Of a stretch of DNA of 64,000 bases, positions 54,615-63,905 are shown in pieces. Below the pieces are notes generated by a model. It saw only the letters and a program-made list of their open reading frames with translations, searched no databases and was not told where the DNA came from. The DNA is taken from the NCBI RefSeq assembly GCF_004217565.1, contig NZ_SHLA01000001.1, forward strand, positions 2,170,001 to 2,234,000, given 5' to 3'. The position numbers and the translations under genes were made by a program. How positions within the stretch are numbered: the first letter of the stretch is position 1; every line of letters starts with the position of its first letter. Origin of the DNA: Zhihengliuella halotolerans. Lineage in GTDB: Bacteria; Actinomycetota; Actinomycetes; Actinomycetales; Micrococcaceae.

Positions 54615-56011
54615 CGGGCCACGCCTCCTTCCGTGATGGTCAGCCCGGCCGACGCGTCGCTGACGGTCAGCAGGGCCTGGTTCAGGTCTTCGATCAGGTC
54701 CTCCGGCTCCTCGAGGCCGATCGAGACGCGGATCGTCGTCTCGGCGATCCCCGCCGCGGCCCGCTGCGCGCGGGTCATCCGGCAGTGCGTCATCGCCGCG
54801 GGATGCGAGACGAGCGACCGGGTGTCGCCGAGGTTGGCGACCAGCTTGAACACCCCGAGCGCGTCGATGAAGCGCTCAACCGCGCCCGGATCCTCGTCCA
54901 CGTCCGCGGCCAGGTCGAAGGCGAAGACCGAACCGGCGCCGGCCGGGAAGTCCCGGGCGAGCACGCGCGAGGTGATGGCCTCCGGGTCATGATCGATCAG
55001 GACGGACGGGTGGTGGACCCGCGAAACGGCCGGGTGCTGCGCAAGGTGCGCGGCGACGGCTCGTGCGTTCTGCCTGTGCCGCGCGACACGCAGCTCGAGC
55101 GTCTCGACCCCGCGCAGGATCTCGGCGGAGGCGCTCGGCGAGAGGGCCGGGCCCAGGTCGTGCAGGTACTTGGTCCGCACGAGGGCGGCGAAGGCGCACT
55201 TACCGTAGCGCTCCACGAGAGTGGCGCCTGCGCTGGCGCCGGCGGCGTAGCGCTCCTTGTCCCCGGCGAGCTGCTGCCACTTGGCGGGGTCGGCGGCGAA
55301 GTCGAACGTGCCGGCGTCGACGAGGACCCCGGCCAGCGTGCTGCCGTGGCCGCCGAGGAACTTCGTGGCGGAGTGCACCACGACGTCGGCGCCGTGCTCG
55401 ATCGGCCGGTACAGCGCCGGCGTCGCCAGCGTGTTGTCGACGACGACGGGCACCCCGGCGGCGTGCGCGATCTGAGCGATCGCGGGCAGGTCCGGGAGTT
55501 CGGCGAGCGGGTTGGTGATCGACTCGAGCAGCACGGCCCTCGTCTGCGGCGTCACGGCCGCGCGCCACGCGTCGAGATCCTGGTGGTCGACGAAGTCCAC
55601 CTGGTAGCCGAAGTCGGCGAACGTGTCCGTGAGCAGGTCCATGGTGCCCCCGTACAGCTGGTGGGCCGCGACGATCTGGCGGCCGGCGCCGTCGTGGTCC
55701 GCTCCCCCTGCGCGTTCGGCGTCGCCGCGCCCGAGCAGGGCGAGCAGGGCGAGCGCGACGGCGGACTGGCCGCTCGAGGTCGCGACGGCGGCGACGCCGC
55801 CCTCCAGCTCGGCGACGCGCGCCTCCAGCACCGCGACCGTCGGGTTGCCGGTGCGCGTGTAGGTGAAGCCCGGCTTGGTCTGGGCGAACATCTGCTGCGC
55901 GTCCGCGTAGGACGGGAACTCGTAGGCGGTGGTCTGCAGGACCGGGACGGACACCGGGTAGTGCGGACCCTGCGGCGTGTAGCCGGAGTGGATGTTGGCT
56001 GTTGAACTCAT
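54611..56011 (-). CDS. metY: O-acetylhomoserine sulfhydrylase-type PLP enzyme (MetY-like)
   Basis: The 466-residue protein has [45 protein letters not shown] and the PLP Lys in [20 protein letters not shown]. It resembles MetY/CysD, which makes homocysteine from O-acetylhomoserine and sulfide. A stretch of about 15 residues (near 97-111, [13 protein letters not shown]) interrupts the usual GxGD-HIV segment and looks like an insertion. The start is an ATG with AAGGAGC upstream. It sits 139 bases after metE and precedes metB. Confidence 0.87.
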   Translation of the reverse strand: MSSTANIHSGYTPQGPHYPVSVPVLQTTAYEFPSYADAQQMFAQTKPGFTYTRTGNPTVAVLEARVAELEGGVAAVATSSGQSAVALALLALLGRGDAERAGGADHDGAGRQIVAAHQLYGGTMDLLTDTFADFGYQVDFVDHQDLDAWRAAVTPQTRAVLLESITNPLAELPDLPAIAQIAHAAGVPVVVDNTLATPALYRPIEHGADVVVHSATKFLGGHGSTLAGVLVDAGTFDFAADPAKWQQLAGDKERYAAGASAGATLVERYGKCAFAALVRTKYLHDLGPALSPSASAEILRGVETLELRVARHRQNARAVAAHLAQHPAVSRVHHPSVLIDHDPEAITSRVLARDFPAGAGSVFAFDLAADVDEDPGAVERFIDALGVFKLVANLGDTRSLVSHPAAMTHCRMTRAQRAAAGIAETTIRVSIGLEEPEDLIEDLNQALLTVSDASAGLTITEGGVAR

Positions 56012-56080
56012 GGACGGGCTCCTTGTCGATCACGCGTTGCGCGGGACGTGCCGGGCGATCGGCGGATGGTAGTGGTGCGG

Positions 56081-56115
56081 CCGGCGGCGGGAGGACGGGA
56101 TCCTCCCGCCGCCGG
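56081..56115 (-). terminator. Hairpin after metE, possible terminator
   Basis: Arms CCGGCGGCGGGAGGA and TCCTCCCGCCGCCGG make a 15-bp perfect stem with a five-base loop, about 36 bases after the metE stop. There is no clear T-run, so termination may be partial and metY may be read from upstream as well as from a local promoter. Confidence 0.6.
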
Positions 56116-56150
56116 GAGGGCCGGGGACGAGGCCCCGGCGTTGGCCGTGG

Positions 56151-58511
56151 TTAGGCCGTGACGTCGGCCAGCAGCGCAGCGCGGGCCGATTCGGTGGCGG
56201 TGACGACGTTGCGCAGCGACTCGACGGTCTCCTCGTACGCGCGGGTCTTCAGACCGCAGTCCGGGTTGATCCAGAGCTGCGGGACCGGGACGCTGGCCAC
56301 GGCGGTCTGAATCAGGGACTCGACCTCCTCGACGGACGGCACGCGCGGCGAGTGGATGTCGTAGACGCCCGGGCCAACGCCGCGACCGAAGCCGAACTCG
56401 GCGAGGTCTGCCGCGACCTCCATCTTGGAGCGGGCGGCCTCGATGCTCGTCACGTCCGCGGCTAGGCCGTCGATGCCGGCGATGACCTCGCCGAACTCCG
56501 AGTAGCACAGGTGCGTGTGGATCTGCGTGTCGGTCCGCACACCCGAGGTGGCGAGACGGAAGGACTCGACCGACCACTTCAGGTACGCCGGCTGATCGGC
56601 GGCGCGCAGCGGCAGCAGCTCGCGCAGTGCCGGCTCGTCCACCTGGATGATGGCCGTGCCGGCCTCCTCCAGGTCGGCGATCTCGTCGCGCAGGGCCAGA
56701 GCCACCTGGTCGGCGGTTTCGCCGAGCGGCTGGTCGTTGCGGACGAACGACCACGCGAGGATCGTCACCGGGCCCGTGAGCATGCCCTTCATCGGCTTCG
56801 CGGTCAGGGACTGCGCGTAGCTGGTCCACGGCACCGTGAAGGCCTCCGGGCGGGTCACGTCGCCCCAGAGGATCGACGGGCGAGTACAGCGCGAACCGTA
56901 GGACTGGACCCAGCCGTTGACGGTCTCGGAGAAGCCGTCGAAGTTCTCGGCGAAGTACTGGACCATGTCGTTGCGCTCGGGCTCGCCGTGCACGAGCACG
57001 TCGAGTCCCAGCCCTTCCTGGAGTTCGACCACGCGGGCGATCTCGGCCTTGAGGAACTCGTCGTACTGGTCCGCGGTGATCTTGCCGGCGCGGAACTCGG
57101 CTCGGGCCTTGCGGACCTCACCGGTCTGCGGGAAGGAACCGATCGTCGTGGTCGGCAGGTCCGGCAGGCCCAGGCGCGCCTTCTGGGCCTCGTCGCGCAC
57201 CGCGGACGGGGCGCGGGTGAAGTCCTGTTCGGTCAGGGCGGCCTGGCGCTGCCGGACCGACTCCACGCGGGTGCCGGCGAACGAGGCGCGGTGCTCGATC
57301 GCGGCGTCGGAGGCGGCGATCTCGGCCTCGACGGCGGCCGAGCCTGCGGACAGGCCCTTCGACAAGGTGAGGACCTCGGCGACCTTCTGGTCGGCGAAAG
57401 CGAGCCAGCCCGGCAGGTGCTCCGGCAGGTTCTGCTCGAGCGCCACGTCGTGCGGGACGTGCTGCAGCGAGGTGGTCGTGGCCACGGAGATGGTCCCCGG
57501 CACGGACGCCTCGAGGGACACGAGGGTGCGCAGCGAGGCGGCGAGGTCGTTGCGCCAGATGTTGCGGCCGTCCACGACGCCGGCGACGAAGCGGGTCTCG
57601 CCGAGGGCGGCCAGCTGCTCGGCGGCCGGGACCTCGCCGCGGATCAGGTCGGCGTGCACGGCCTCGACGCCGGCCGCGGCCAGCGCGGCCAGACCGGAGC
57701 CCGGAGCCGCGATGTCGCCGGCGGTGCCGTAGCCCGTGGTGACGAGCAGCGACGGGCGTGCGACGCCGTCGTACTCCTTGTCGCCGGCGAGGGCGGCGTA
57801 AGCCTTCTCTGCCAGCGGGACGAGCGCGCTGCCGCGCTCGGTGACGAGGCCCGGCTCGTCGAACTGGACCCACTCGGCGCCGGCGGCGGCCAGCTGCGCG
57901 AGGATGCCGCGGTAGGCGGCGACGGCGTCGTCCAGGCGGTCGAGCGGGTCGAAGCCCTCCGGCGCCCCCTCCTCCGGCTTGGACAGCAGCAGGTAGGTCA
58001 CGGGGCCGACGAGAACCGGGCGCAGCGTGTTGCCGCGGGCCGACTGGCGCTGGACGATGCCGGCGAGGCGGTCGGCGAGGGCGCGGAACGTGGTGGTCGG
58101 GCCGATCTCCGGGACCAGGTAGTGGTAGTTGGTGTCGAACCACTTGGTCATCTCGAGCGGCTGGCGCTCCTTGTCGCCGCGGGCCAGCGTGAAGTAGGCG
58201 TCGGTGTCGACCTCGCCGTCGGTGCCGGCCAGGTCGGCGAAGCGCGTCGGCAGCGCGCCGAGGGCGGCCGTGGTGTCGAGCACCTGGTCGTAGAGGGCGA
58301 AGTCGGCCGGGATCGAGGAGTCCGAGGCCGAGAGGCCCAGCTCGACGAGGCGGTCGATCGTGCGGTCCTGCAGGGCCTCCGCCGCGGCGTTGAGCTCGGC
58401 GTAGGTGCTGGCGCCCTTCCAGTAGGACTCGACGGCCTTCTTCAGTTCGCGGTTCGGGCCGATGCGCGGGTAACCGAGAATGGTGGCGTTCGGGAAATCA
58501 GTCGTGCTCAT
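56151..58511 (-). CDS. metE: Cobalamin-independent methionine synthase
   Basis: The 786-residue protein has the MetE two-domain layout. The N-terminal part begins ATILGYPRIGPNRELKKAVESYWKG; the C-terminal catalytic part has TTTIGSFPQTGEVRKARAEFRAG and the zinc ligands in HTHLCYSEF and NPDCGLKTR. It transfers a methyl group from methyl-tetrahydrofolate to homocysteine. It lies 48 bases after metF and shares its S-box riboswitch control, which makes sense because MetF supplies the methyl donor. Confidence 0.97.
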   Translation of the reverse strand: MSTTDFPNATILGYPRIGPNRELKKAVESYWKGASTYAELNAAAEALQDRTIDRLVELGLSASDSSIPADFALYDQVLDTTAALGALPTRFADLAGTDGEVDTDAYFTLARGDKERQPLEMTKWFDTNYHYLVPEIGPTTTFRALADRLAGIVQRQSARGNTLRPVLVGPVTYLLLSKPEEGAPEGFDPLDRLDDAVAAYRGILAQLAAAGAEWVQFDEPGLVTERGSALVPLAEKAYAALAGDKEYDGVARPSLLVTTGYGTAGDIAAPGSGLAALAAAGVEAVHADLIRGEVPAAEQLAALGETRFVAGVVDGRNIWRNDLAASLRTLVSLEASVPGTISVATTTSLQHVPHDVALEQNLPEHLPGWLAFADQKVAEVLTLSKGLSAGSAAVEAEIAASDAAIEHRASFAGTRVESVRQRQAALTEQDFTRAPSAVRDEAQKARLGLPDLPTTTIGSFPQTGEVRKARAEFRAGKITADQYDEFLKAEIARVVELQEGLGLDVLVHGEPERNDMVQYFAENFDGFSETVNGWVQSYGSRCTRPSILWGDVTRPEAFTVPWTSYAQSLTAKPMKGMLTGPVTILAWSFVRNDQPLGETADQVALALRDEIADLEEAGTAIIQVDEPALRELLPLRAADQPAYLKWSVESFRLATSGVRTDTQIHTHLCYSEFGEVIAGIDGLAADVTSIEAARSKMEVAADLAEFGFGRGVGPGVYDIHSPRVPSVEEVESLIQTAVASVPVPQLWINPDCGLKTRAYEETVESLRNVVTATESARAALLADVTA

Positions 58512-58559
58512 GGTGTTGCTCCTCAGTGGTTCGTTGAGTCGTGAAATCTGTGGGGGTGT

Positions 58560-59522
58560 TCAGGCGTGCGCGAGGTGGGCCGCGGCCTGGAGGGCGTTGG
58601 CGTCGCCGTACTCGGCGCCTTCGCGGGCGTCGGCCGTGCCGGCACCGGTCAGCTGCAGGGCGTCGACGACGTCGAGCGGGCTGCGGGCGTCGTTGAACGT
58701 GTACAGGTGCAGTCCGGGGGCGCCGTCGTCGAACGCGGCCTGCGCCAGCTCTGCCGCGTGCCCGACGCCGATGCGGTGACGCTCGGCGTCAGTGGAGGCG
58801 CCGGCGAGCCGTGAGCGCAGCTCCTCGTCGGGGGCCAGGCCCGAGAGTTCGCACAGCCGCAGCAGTCGGCGCTCGTTATTCACCGGCATGATGCCCGGGA
58901 CGATCGGAATCGTGACGCCGGCCGCGCGGGCCTGGCGGACCAGGTTCGCGTAGTCGGTCCGGTCGAAGTAGATCTGGGTGATGGCGAAGTTGGCGCCGGC
59001 CCGCTCCTTGGCGAGCAGCACCTCGATGTCGTGACGGAACGACGGCGATTCCGGGTGGCGCTTCGGGTAGGCGGCCACGCCGATCGCGAGTCGTCCGGCG
59101 GCCAGCGAGGCGGAGCGGCGGTTCTCGACATCGCGGATCAGTTCCACGAGGTATCGGGCGAAGGGCAACTCGCCGTGCGAGCTCGGATCATCGCCTTCGG
59201 GCTTGTCGCCGCGCAGCGCCAGGACACCGCGGACACCCAGCGCCACGAGGTGGTTGACGAGGCGGTCGAGCGATTCGCGGGTCTCCCCGACGCACGTCAG
59301 GTGGGCCAGCGGGCGCAGGCGGGTGTGCTCGATCAGGTGACCGATCAGTTCGACAGAGGCCCGCCGGCGTTCCGGGGTCCCGTTGTAGGTCACGGACACG
59401 TAGTCCGGGGCGCTGGCCTCGAGCTCCGCGATGACGTCGACGATCGTCGACTTGGCCTGCTCGTTGCGCGGCGGATAGAGCTCGTAGGACAACGCTGGCG
59501 CTGTCGCCGCGTGTTCTGTCAT
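58560..59522 (-). CDS. metF: Methylenetetrahydrofolate reductase
   Basis: The 320-residue protein starts at the ATG at 59522 (MTEHAATAPALSYELYPPRNE), five bases after GAGGAGA. It has the FAD TIM-barrel features APDYVSVTYNG, RPLAHLTCVGETR, GVRGVLALRGDKP and GANFAITQIYFD. It reduces methylene- to methyl-tetrahydrofolate for MetE. The longer open frame upstream of this ATG overlaps the riboswitch leader. The gene is the first of a metF-metE transcript under S-box control. Confidence 0.95.
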   Translation of the reverse strand: MTEHAATAPALSYELYPPRNEQAKSTIVDVIAELEASAPDYVSVTYNGTPERRRASVELIGHLIEHTRLRPLAHLTCVGETRESLDRLVNHLVALGVRGVLALRGDKPEGDDPSSHGELPFARYLVELIRDVENRRSASLAAGRLAIGVAAYPKRHPESPSFRHDIEVLLAKERAGANFAITQIYFDRTDYANLVRQARAAGVTIPIVPGIMPVNNERRLLRLCELSGLAPDEELRSRLAGASTDAERHRIGVGHAAELAQAAFDDGAPGLHLYTFNDARSPLDVVDALQLTGAGTADAREGAEYGDANALQAAAHLAHA

Positions 59523-59527
59523 TTCAT

Positions 59528-59551
59528 CTCCTCGCTGGATTCGCGAAGGAG
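59528..59551 (-). other. Hairpin that could hide the metF ribosome-binding site
   Basis: In the transcript the segment CTCCTTCGC pairs with GCGAGGAG, which contains the metF ribosome-binding site: eight pairs with one bulged U and a seven-base loop. This would hold translation down when it forms. Confidence 0.45.
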
Positions 59552-59560
59552 GACACCACG

Positions 59561-59599
59561 AAAAACGCCCGTGACCGGCCGGGATACGACCGAGGGCGT
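59561..59599 (-). terminator. Intrinsic terminator in the metF leader
   Basis: On the minus strand, ACGCCC ... GGGCGT form the outer stem with a GC-rich interior, followed by a run of T (ACGGGCGTTTTT). It sits between the S-box aptamer and metF and is likely the riboswitch-controlled terminator. Confidence 0.75.
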
Positions 59600-59614
59600 G
59601 GACGACGTGGATGC

Positions 59615-59728
59615 GTCTCCATCGCTTCTGGCGGTAGCACCGTTCCGAGCCCCGGCACAGGCCGGGTCCATCGGATGGTTGCTGCGGCGTCGTCGATCCA
59701 GATCTCTCGGCCGCTCTTGATGGGTTGG
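59615..59728 (-). promoter_or_regulatory. SAM (S-box) riboswitch upstream of metF
   Basis: Minus-strand leader contains ATCAAGAGCGGCCGAGAGATCTGG, then GACGACGCCGCAGCAACC, then GGTGCTACCGCCAG and GATGGAG closing against CCCATC. The blocks AUCAAGAG, GCAGCAACC and GGUGCUA are S-box signatures, and the ends pair as P1 (CCATC/GATGG). A terminator follows 16 bases after the aptamer. High S-adenosylmethionine should stop transcription of metF and metE. Confidence 0.88.
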
Positions 59729-59945
59729 TATATCCATCGTGAGCCCACCGGCACCGCGGGCACAAGTGCGCAGACTTCCGGTGCTTCACAGAGCTGCACA
59801 TGACAGCAGGTGACTGAATGCTGCGGAATGTTTCACGGGTTTCCGCGTCACACAAGACTCAAGGGCGTCACAAGACGCGGTGATGACGCAGCGCAACGAC
59901 GGCGTGCTCTCCCCCGGGCGCGTCTGTGCCGACTACTGTGGTGCC
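59729..59945. other. Divergent intergenic region, metF leader to DUF853 gene
   Basis: About 215 bases with no gene. It must hold the metF promoter, though no clear -35/-10 pair stood out beyond GATATACC at 59729-59740. An imperfect direct repeat, GCGTCACACAAGAC (59845-59858) and GCGTCACAAGAC (59865-59876), lies near the middle. TACTGT at 59934-59939 serves the DUF853 gene. Confidence 0.4.
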
Positions 59946-61520
59946 ATGGCACAGAAGTCACCCGCTGAACGCGCAGCAACGATCGCCGCCGGATACGCCT
60001 TCGACGGCAGCTCACTGGATCTGGGGGCGGCACTCGTCGACGGCGAGGTCTTCCCGGACGCCCGAGTGGGGCTCCCGCTGCAGATGATGAACCGTCACGG
60101 ACTCGTGGCCGGCGCGACGGGAACGGGCAAGACCATCACCCTGCAGGTCATGGCCGAGCAGCTCTCCGAGGCCGGAGTGCCCACGTTCCTCGCCGACATC
60201 AAGGGTGATCTCACCGGCCTCTCCACTGCGGGAACCGGCTCACCCAAGCTGCTCGAACGCACGGCTTCGGTCGGCATGGACTGGGAACCGCGGACCTACC
60301 CCGTCGACTACCTCTGCCTGGGCGGCGACGGGACCGGCGTTCCGGTCCGCGCGACCCTCTCCTCGTTCGGACCGCTCCTGCTCGCGCGCGTGCTCGGCCT
60401 GAACGAAACGCAGGAGTCCTCGCTCCTGCTCGTCTTCCACTACGCGGACAAGAAAGACCTCGAGCTCGACGACCTCAAGGATCTGCGTGCCGTCATCACG
60501 CACCTGACAAGCGATGCAGGCAAAGCAGACCTCGCCGAACTCGGCGGGCTGAACAAGGCCACAGCGGGTGTGATCCTGCGCAACCTCGTCACCCTCGAGA
60601 CGCAGGGCGGGGACCGCTTCTTCGGTGCCCCCGAGTTCGACTCGGCCGAATTGCTGCGCACTGCCGACGACGGTCGCGGCGTGATCTCGTGCCTGGAACT
60701 GCCGACCCTGCTGCAGCAGCCGCTGCTCTTCTCCACGTTCCTGATGTGGCTGCTCGCGGACCTCTTCGAGGAACTGCCCGAGGTCGGCGATGCCGACAAA
60801 CCCAAGCTGGTCTTCTTCCTCGACGAAGCCCACCTGCTGTTCAAGGACGCCTCGAAGGCGTTCATGGACTCCATCACGACGACGGTGCGGCTGATCCGTT
60901 CCAAGGGCGTCGGGGTCTTCTTCGTCACCCAGACCCCGCAGGACGTGCCGGCCGAGGTGCTGGGCCAGCTTGCCAATCGCGTCCAGCACGCGCTGCGCGC
61001 GTTCACCCCCGCCGACGCGAAGGCCCTGCGGGCCACCGCCTCCACGTTCCCGCTCTCCGACTACGACCTCGAGGAGGCCATCACGGCCGCCGGCACCGGC
61101 GAGGCGATCATCACGGTCATGAACGAGAAGGGGGCCCCGACCCCGGTCGCGTGGACGCGCATGTTCTCCCCCCGATCGCACATGGGCGCCTCGGCGGCCG
61201 ACGTCGTCGACGAGGTCGTGGCGGCTTCGCCGCTGCTCGAGGCCTACGGGACCGCCGAGGACCGGGAATCGGCCTTCGAGAAACTCGCCGCAGACAAGGC
61301 CCGGGCGGGCGCCCCCGAGCGCCCCGACGACAGCCGTCGTCGTCCGGAGTCGACCGGCCGGGCCGCCTCCCGGCCGGCTCCGCGGGGCACCGGCTCGCGC
61401 CCGGCCTCGCGCACGAACAGCCAGGAGAATCCGATGGTCGACGCCGCGGTGAAGGTCGCCGGGATCCTCGGCAAAGAGATCGTGCGCGGGCTCTTCGGCA
61501 CCCGTCGCCGCCGCCGCTGA
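59946..61520 (+). CDS. HerA-like ATPase, DUF853 family
   Basis: The 524-residue protein has Walker A GATGTGKT near residue 57, then TLQVMAEQLSEAGVPTFLADIKGDL and Walker B LVFFLDEAHLLFKDAS, followed by the VFFVTQTPQDVPAEVLGQLANRVQHALRAFTP sensor region. This is the DUF853/HerA-type hexameric P-loop ATPase family, whose job in bacteria is poorly known. The last 60 residues are rich in Arg, Pro, Ser and Ala. ATG at 59946 has no ribosome-binding site; TACTGT (59934-59939) lies six bases upstream. No nuclease (NurA-like) gene is adjacent. Confidence 0.85.
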   Translation: MAQKSPAERAATIAAGYAFDGSSLDLGAALVDGEVFPDARVGLPLQMMNRHGLVAGATGTGKTITLQVMAEQLSEAGVPTFLADIKGDLTGLSTAGTGSPKLLERTASVGMDWEPRTYPVDYLCLGGDGTGVPVRATLSSFGPLLLARVLGLNETQESSLLLVFHYADKKDLELDDLKDLRAVITHLTSDAGKADLAELGGLNKATAGVILRNLVTLETQGGDRFFGAPEFDSAELLRTADDGRGVISCLELPTLLQQPLLFSTFLMWLLADLFEELPEVGDADKPKLVFFLDEAHLLFKDASKAFMDSITTTVRLIRSKGVGVFFVTQTPQDVPAEVLGQLANRVQHALRAFTPADAKALRATASTFPLSDYDLEEAITAAGTGEAIITVMNEKGAPTPVAWTRMFSPRSHMGASAADVVDEVVAASPLLEAYGTAEDRESAFEKLAADKARAGAPERPDDSRRRPESTGRAASRPAPRGTGSRPASRTNSQENPMVDAAVKVAGILGKEIVRGLFGTRRRRR

Positions 61521-61533
61521 TAACGTGTCATCC

Positions 61534-62532
61534 GTGGAAAAATCGTCTCGCACCGGCTCGGATCTCGTCAGAGTCGCGGCCATCTGGGTCATGGCGCTCA
61601 TGGTCGTTCTCGTCGCCGGCGCCATGGCGATCGCGGTCACCAACGCACGAGTGTTCGGCCCCACTCCCGCGGTCGACGACTACGTGCAAACGCTCGTCGC
61701 CGGCGACGGCGCAACCGCGCTCGGCCACCTCGGTCTGGAAGCTCCCGACGGCAACGGGCTGATGCTCTCCGGTGGCCCGCTACGGGCATCGGCCGCCGCC
61801 CTCGGCGACTACACGATCGAGGAGACTTCCCGGGAGGACGACCGTGCCACGGTCCGCGTCTCGTACAACGTCGGCGGCCGCCAGCACCACACAGACTTCC
61901 GGCTGATGCGTACCGGGCGCGACTGGCTGTTCTTCGATCAGTGGCAGATCGAGATGGGCAAGCTGCCCGTCCTCACGGTGCACGCTGCGAACACCACCGA
62001 CATTCTCGTCAACGGCGTCGAATCGCCGGTAGCCGCGGGCGAGCAGAAGTTCCCGGTGCTGCCACCGGCGGTGGTGACCGCCTCGTTCGAGGAGGAGTAC
62101 TTCCGGGCCGGCGAGACGACCAGGATCGTCGATGACTCCGACGACACCGACGAACCCCTGCGACTGGTCTCCGAGCCGACCGAGGCCCTCACCGAGGAAG
62201 TCGCCGGGAAGCTGCGTGGGTACCTGGACGGGTGCGCCGAGCAGCAGGTGCTGATGCCGACCGGCTGTCCCCTGGCCTACGACACGGGCGCCCGGGTGGA
62301 CCCGGCCACGATCGACTGGGAGATCACCGAGTACCCCGATGTCGAGATCACCGCGTTCGACGGCGGATGGGTGCTGCGCCCGCTCGAGGTCGAGGTGAAC
62401 CTCGAACTTGTCGAGCAGGATCTCGCGACGGGCGTGACGACGGAGGTCGACGTCGACGAGACGTATACCTTCACGGCCAACCTAGACTTATCGTCGTCGA
62501 AGGTCTCGGTGACACCCGTCGTCGTCGAGTAG
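61534..62532 (+). CDS. Membrane-anchored protein of unknown function
   Basis: A 332-residue protein with one N-terminal membrane helix (VAAIWVMALMVVLVAGAMAIAVT, residues about 14-36) and a long extracytoplasmic part rich in acidic residues. I do not recognise a domain; the layout resembles lumenal beta-sandwich proteins. The GTG at 61534 is preferred to one at 61525 because TAACGT (61521-61526) ends seven bases before it, and there is no ribosome-binding site for either. It follows the DUF853 stop by 13 bases. Converges with the MFS gene, 12 bases apart. Confidence 0.7.
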   Translation: MEKSSRTGSDLVRVAAIWVMALMVVLVAGAMAIAVTNARVFGPTPAVDDYVQTLVAGDGATALGHLGLEAPDGNGLMLSGGPLRASAAALGDYTIEETSREDDRATVRVSYNVGGRQHHTDFRLMRTGRDWLFFDQWQIEMGKLPVLTVHAANTTDILVNGVESPVAAGEQKFPVLPPAVVTASFEEEYFRAGETTRIVDDSDDTDEPLRLVSEPTEALTEEVAGKLRGYLDGCAEQQVLMPTGCPLAYDTGARVDPATIDWEITEYPDVEITAFDGGWVLRPLEVEVNLELVEQDLATGVTTEVDVDETYTFTANLDLSSSKVSVTPVVVE

Positions 62533-62544
62533 CGACCGGCGGAC

Positions 62545-63801
62545 TCAGTCGGTCTTCGTCACCGGCAGCGCACCGGTGGGCGGGTTGTCGTCGCGGATCT
62601 CGAACCGGCCCCGCAGCACGAGGTAGAGCGCCCAGAGCCCGGCGACCAGCGCGATGCCCGCACCCAGCCCCACGGCCCAGCGGGGGCCGAGCACGTCGCC
62701 GATCCAGCCGACGAGCGGGGCGCCGATCGGCGTTCCGCCCTGGACCACCGCCATGTAGAGCGCCAGGACACGGCCGCGGAAGCGCGGCTGCACCGAGAGC
62801 TGGATCGACGTGTTGCAACTGTTCAGGAACGTCACCGCGGTCAACCCCACCAGGACCAGCAGCGCGGCGTACCACCAGAACGACGGCATCAGGCTCGCGG
62901 CGAGCCCGGCGACGCCGAACCCGATGGCCCCGCCGATGAGGTAGCGCATCCGGAACCGGCCGCGGGCGGCCGCGAGGATCGCCGCCGCGAGGGTCCCGAC
63001 GGCGACGAGCGAGCCCAGCACGCCGTACTCGGTGGGGCCCCGGTTGAACACGGTGGTGGCCATCATGGCGTTGGTGATCTGGAAATTGAAACCGAACGTG
63101 CCCACGAGGAACGCCATGACCAGGATGACCACAAGGTCCGGGCGCCCCCTGACGTAGGCGAGCCCCTCCCGGATCTGCCGCTTCCCGCGGGGCACCGGGG
63201 CGCTGCGGTTCAGGGCTGAGACGTCCATCCGCCAGATGCCGATCAGCACCGCCACGAAACTCGCCGCGTTGATCATGAACGCCGGCGCAGTGCCGACCCA
63301 GGCGATGAGCAGGCCCGCGAGGCCGGGGCCGGCCAGGCGGGCGACGTTGAAGGAGGCGCTGTTGAGCGCCACGGCGTTGGGGATGTCCGGCTTGGCCACG
63401 ACCTCCGAAACGAACGCCTGCCTGGCCGGTGCGTCGAAGGCGCTCGCGACGCCCAGGACGAGGGCGATCACGTAGACGTGCCACAGCTGAGCGACACCGA
63501 GGAACACGAGCAGGCCGAGTGCGAGTGCGGTCAGGCCCATGACGGTCTGCGTCAGCAGCAGGAGGCGGCGCTTGTCGTAGCGGTCGGCCACGAGCCCCGC
63601 CCATGCGCCGAGGAACAGGATGGGCAGGAACTGCAGGCCGGTCGTGATCCCGACGGCCGTGCCGCTGTTGTCCGTGAGCTCGGTGAGCACCAGCCAGTCC
63701 TGGGCGACCCGCTGCATCCACGTGCCGATATTGGAGACCAGCGCCCCGGCCACCCACAGGCGGTAGTTCGGGCTCTTCAAAGCTCTGAACATGTTCGGCA
63801 C
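62545..63801 (-). CDS. MFS exporter of the MFS_3/EntS-like group
   Basis: The protein has about 12 helices, with FRALKSPNYRLWVAGALVSNIGTWMQRVAQDWLVLTEL at the start and TNAMMATTVFNRGPTEYGVLGSLVAVG and FLNSCNTSIQLSVQPRFRGRVLALYMAVVQGG later, the MFS_3 signatures. The frame is open from GTG at 63852, but that codon overlaps a TAGGGT -10 and the inverted repeat. A GTG at 63801 or ATG at 63792 is more plausible; the exact start is uncertain. Its promoter carries a 16-bp perfect inverted repeat. Substrate unknown. Confidence 0.85.
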   Translation of the reverse strand: MPNMFRALKSPNYRLWVAGALVSNIGTWMQRVAQDWLVLTELTDNSGTAVGITTGLQFLPILFLGAWAGLVADRYDKRRLLLLTQTVMGLTALALGLLVFLGVAQLWHVYVIALVLGVASAFDAPARQAFVSEVVAKPDIPNAVALNSASFNVARLAGPGLAGLLIAWVGTAPAFMINAASFVAVLIGIWRMDVSALNRSAPVPRGKRQIREGLAYVRGRPDLVVILVMAFLVGTFGFNFQITNAMMATTVFNRGPTEYGVLGSLVAVGTLAAAILAAARGRFRMRYLIGGAIGFGVAGLAASLMPSFWWYAALLVLVGLTAVTFLNSCNTSIQLSVQPRFRGRVLALYMAVVQGGTPIGAPLVGWIGDVLGPRWAVGLGAGIALVAGLWALYLVLRGRFEIRDDNPPTGALPVTKTD

Positions 63802-63847
63802 GTCTGGTGGCACGCTCCTGACTGACGTGAACGGCGGGTTAACGCAC

Positions 63848-63886
63848 CCCACCCTAGTAGTTGCTCATCACAACTACTAGGGTGGG
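63848..63886. promoter_or_regulatory. 16-bp perfect inverted repeat at the MFS promoter
   Basis: CCCACCCTAGTAGTTG and CAACTACTAGGGTGGG flank a seven-base centre (CTCATCA). The inner TAGTTG-N7-CAACTA resembles MarR-type operators. On the minus strand TAGGGT (63851-63856) could be the -10 of the MFS gene. No MarR gene is next to it in the window. Confidence 0.6.
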
Positions 63887-63905
63887 CGTCACACTCGAGC
63901 CGCGC

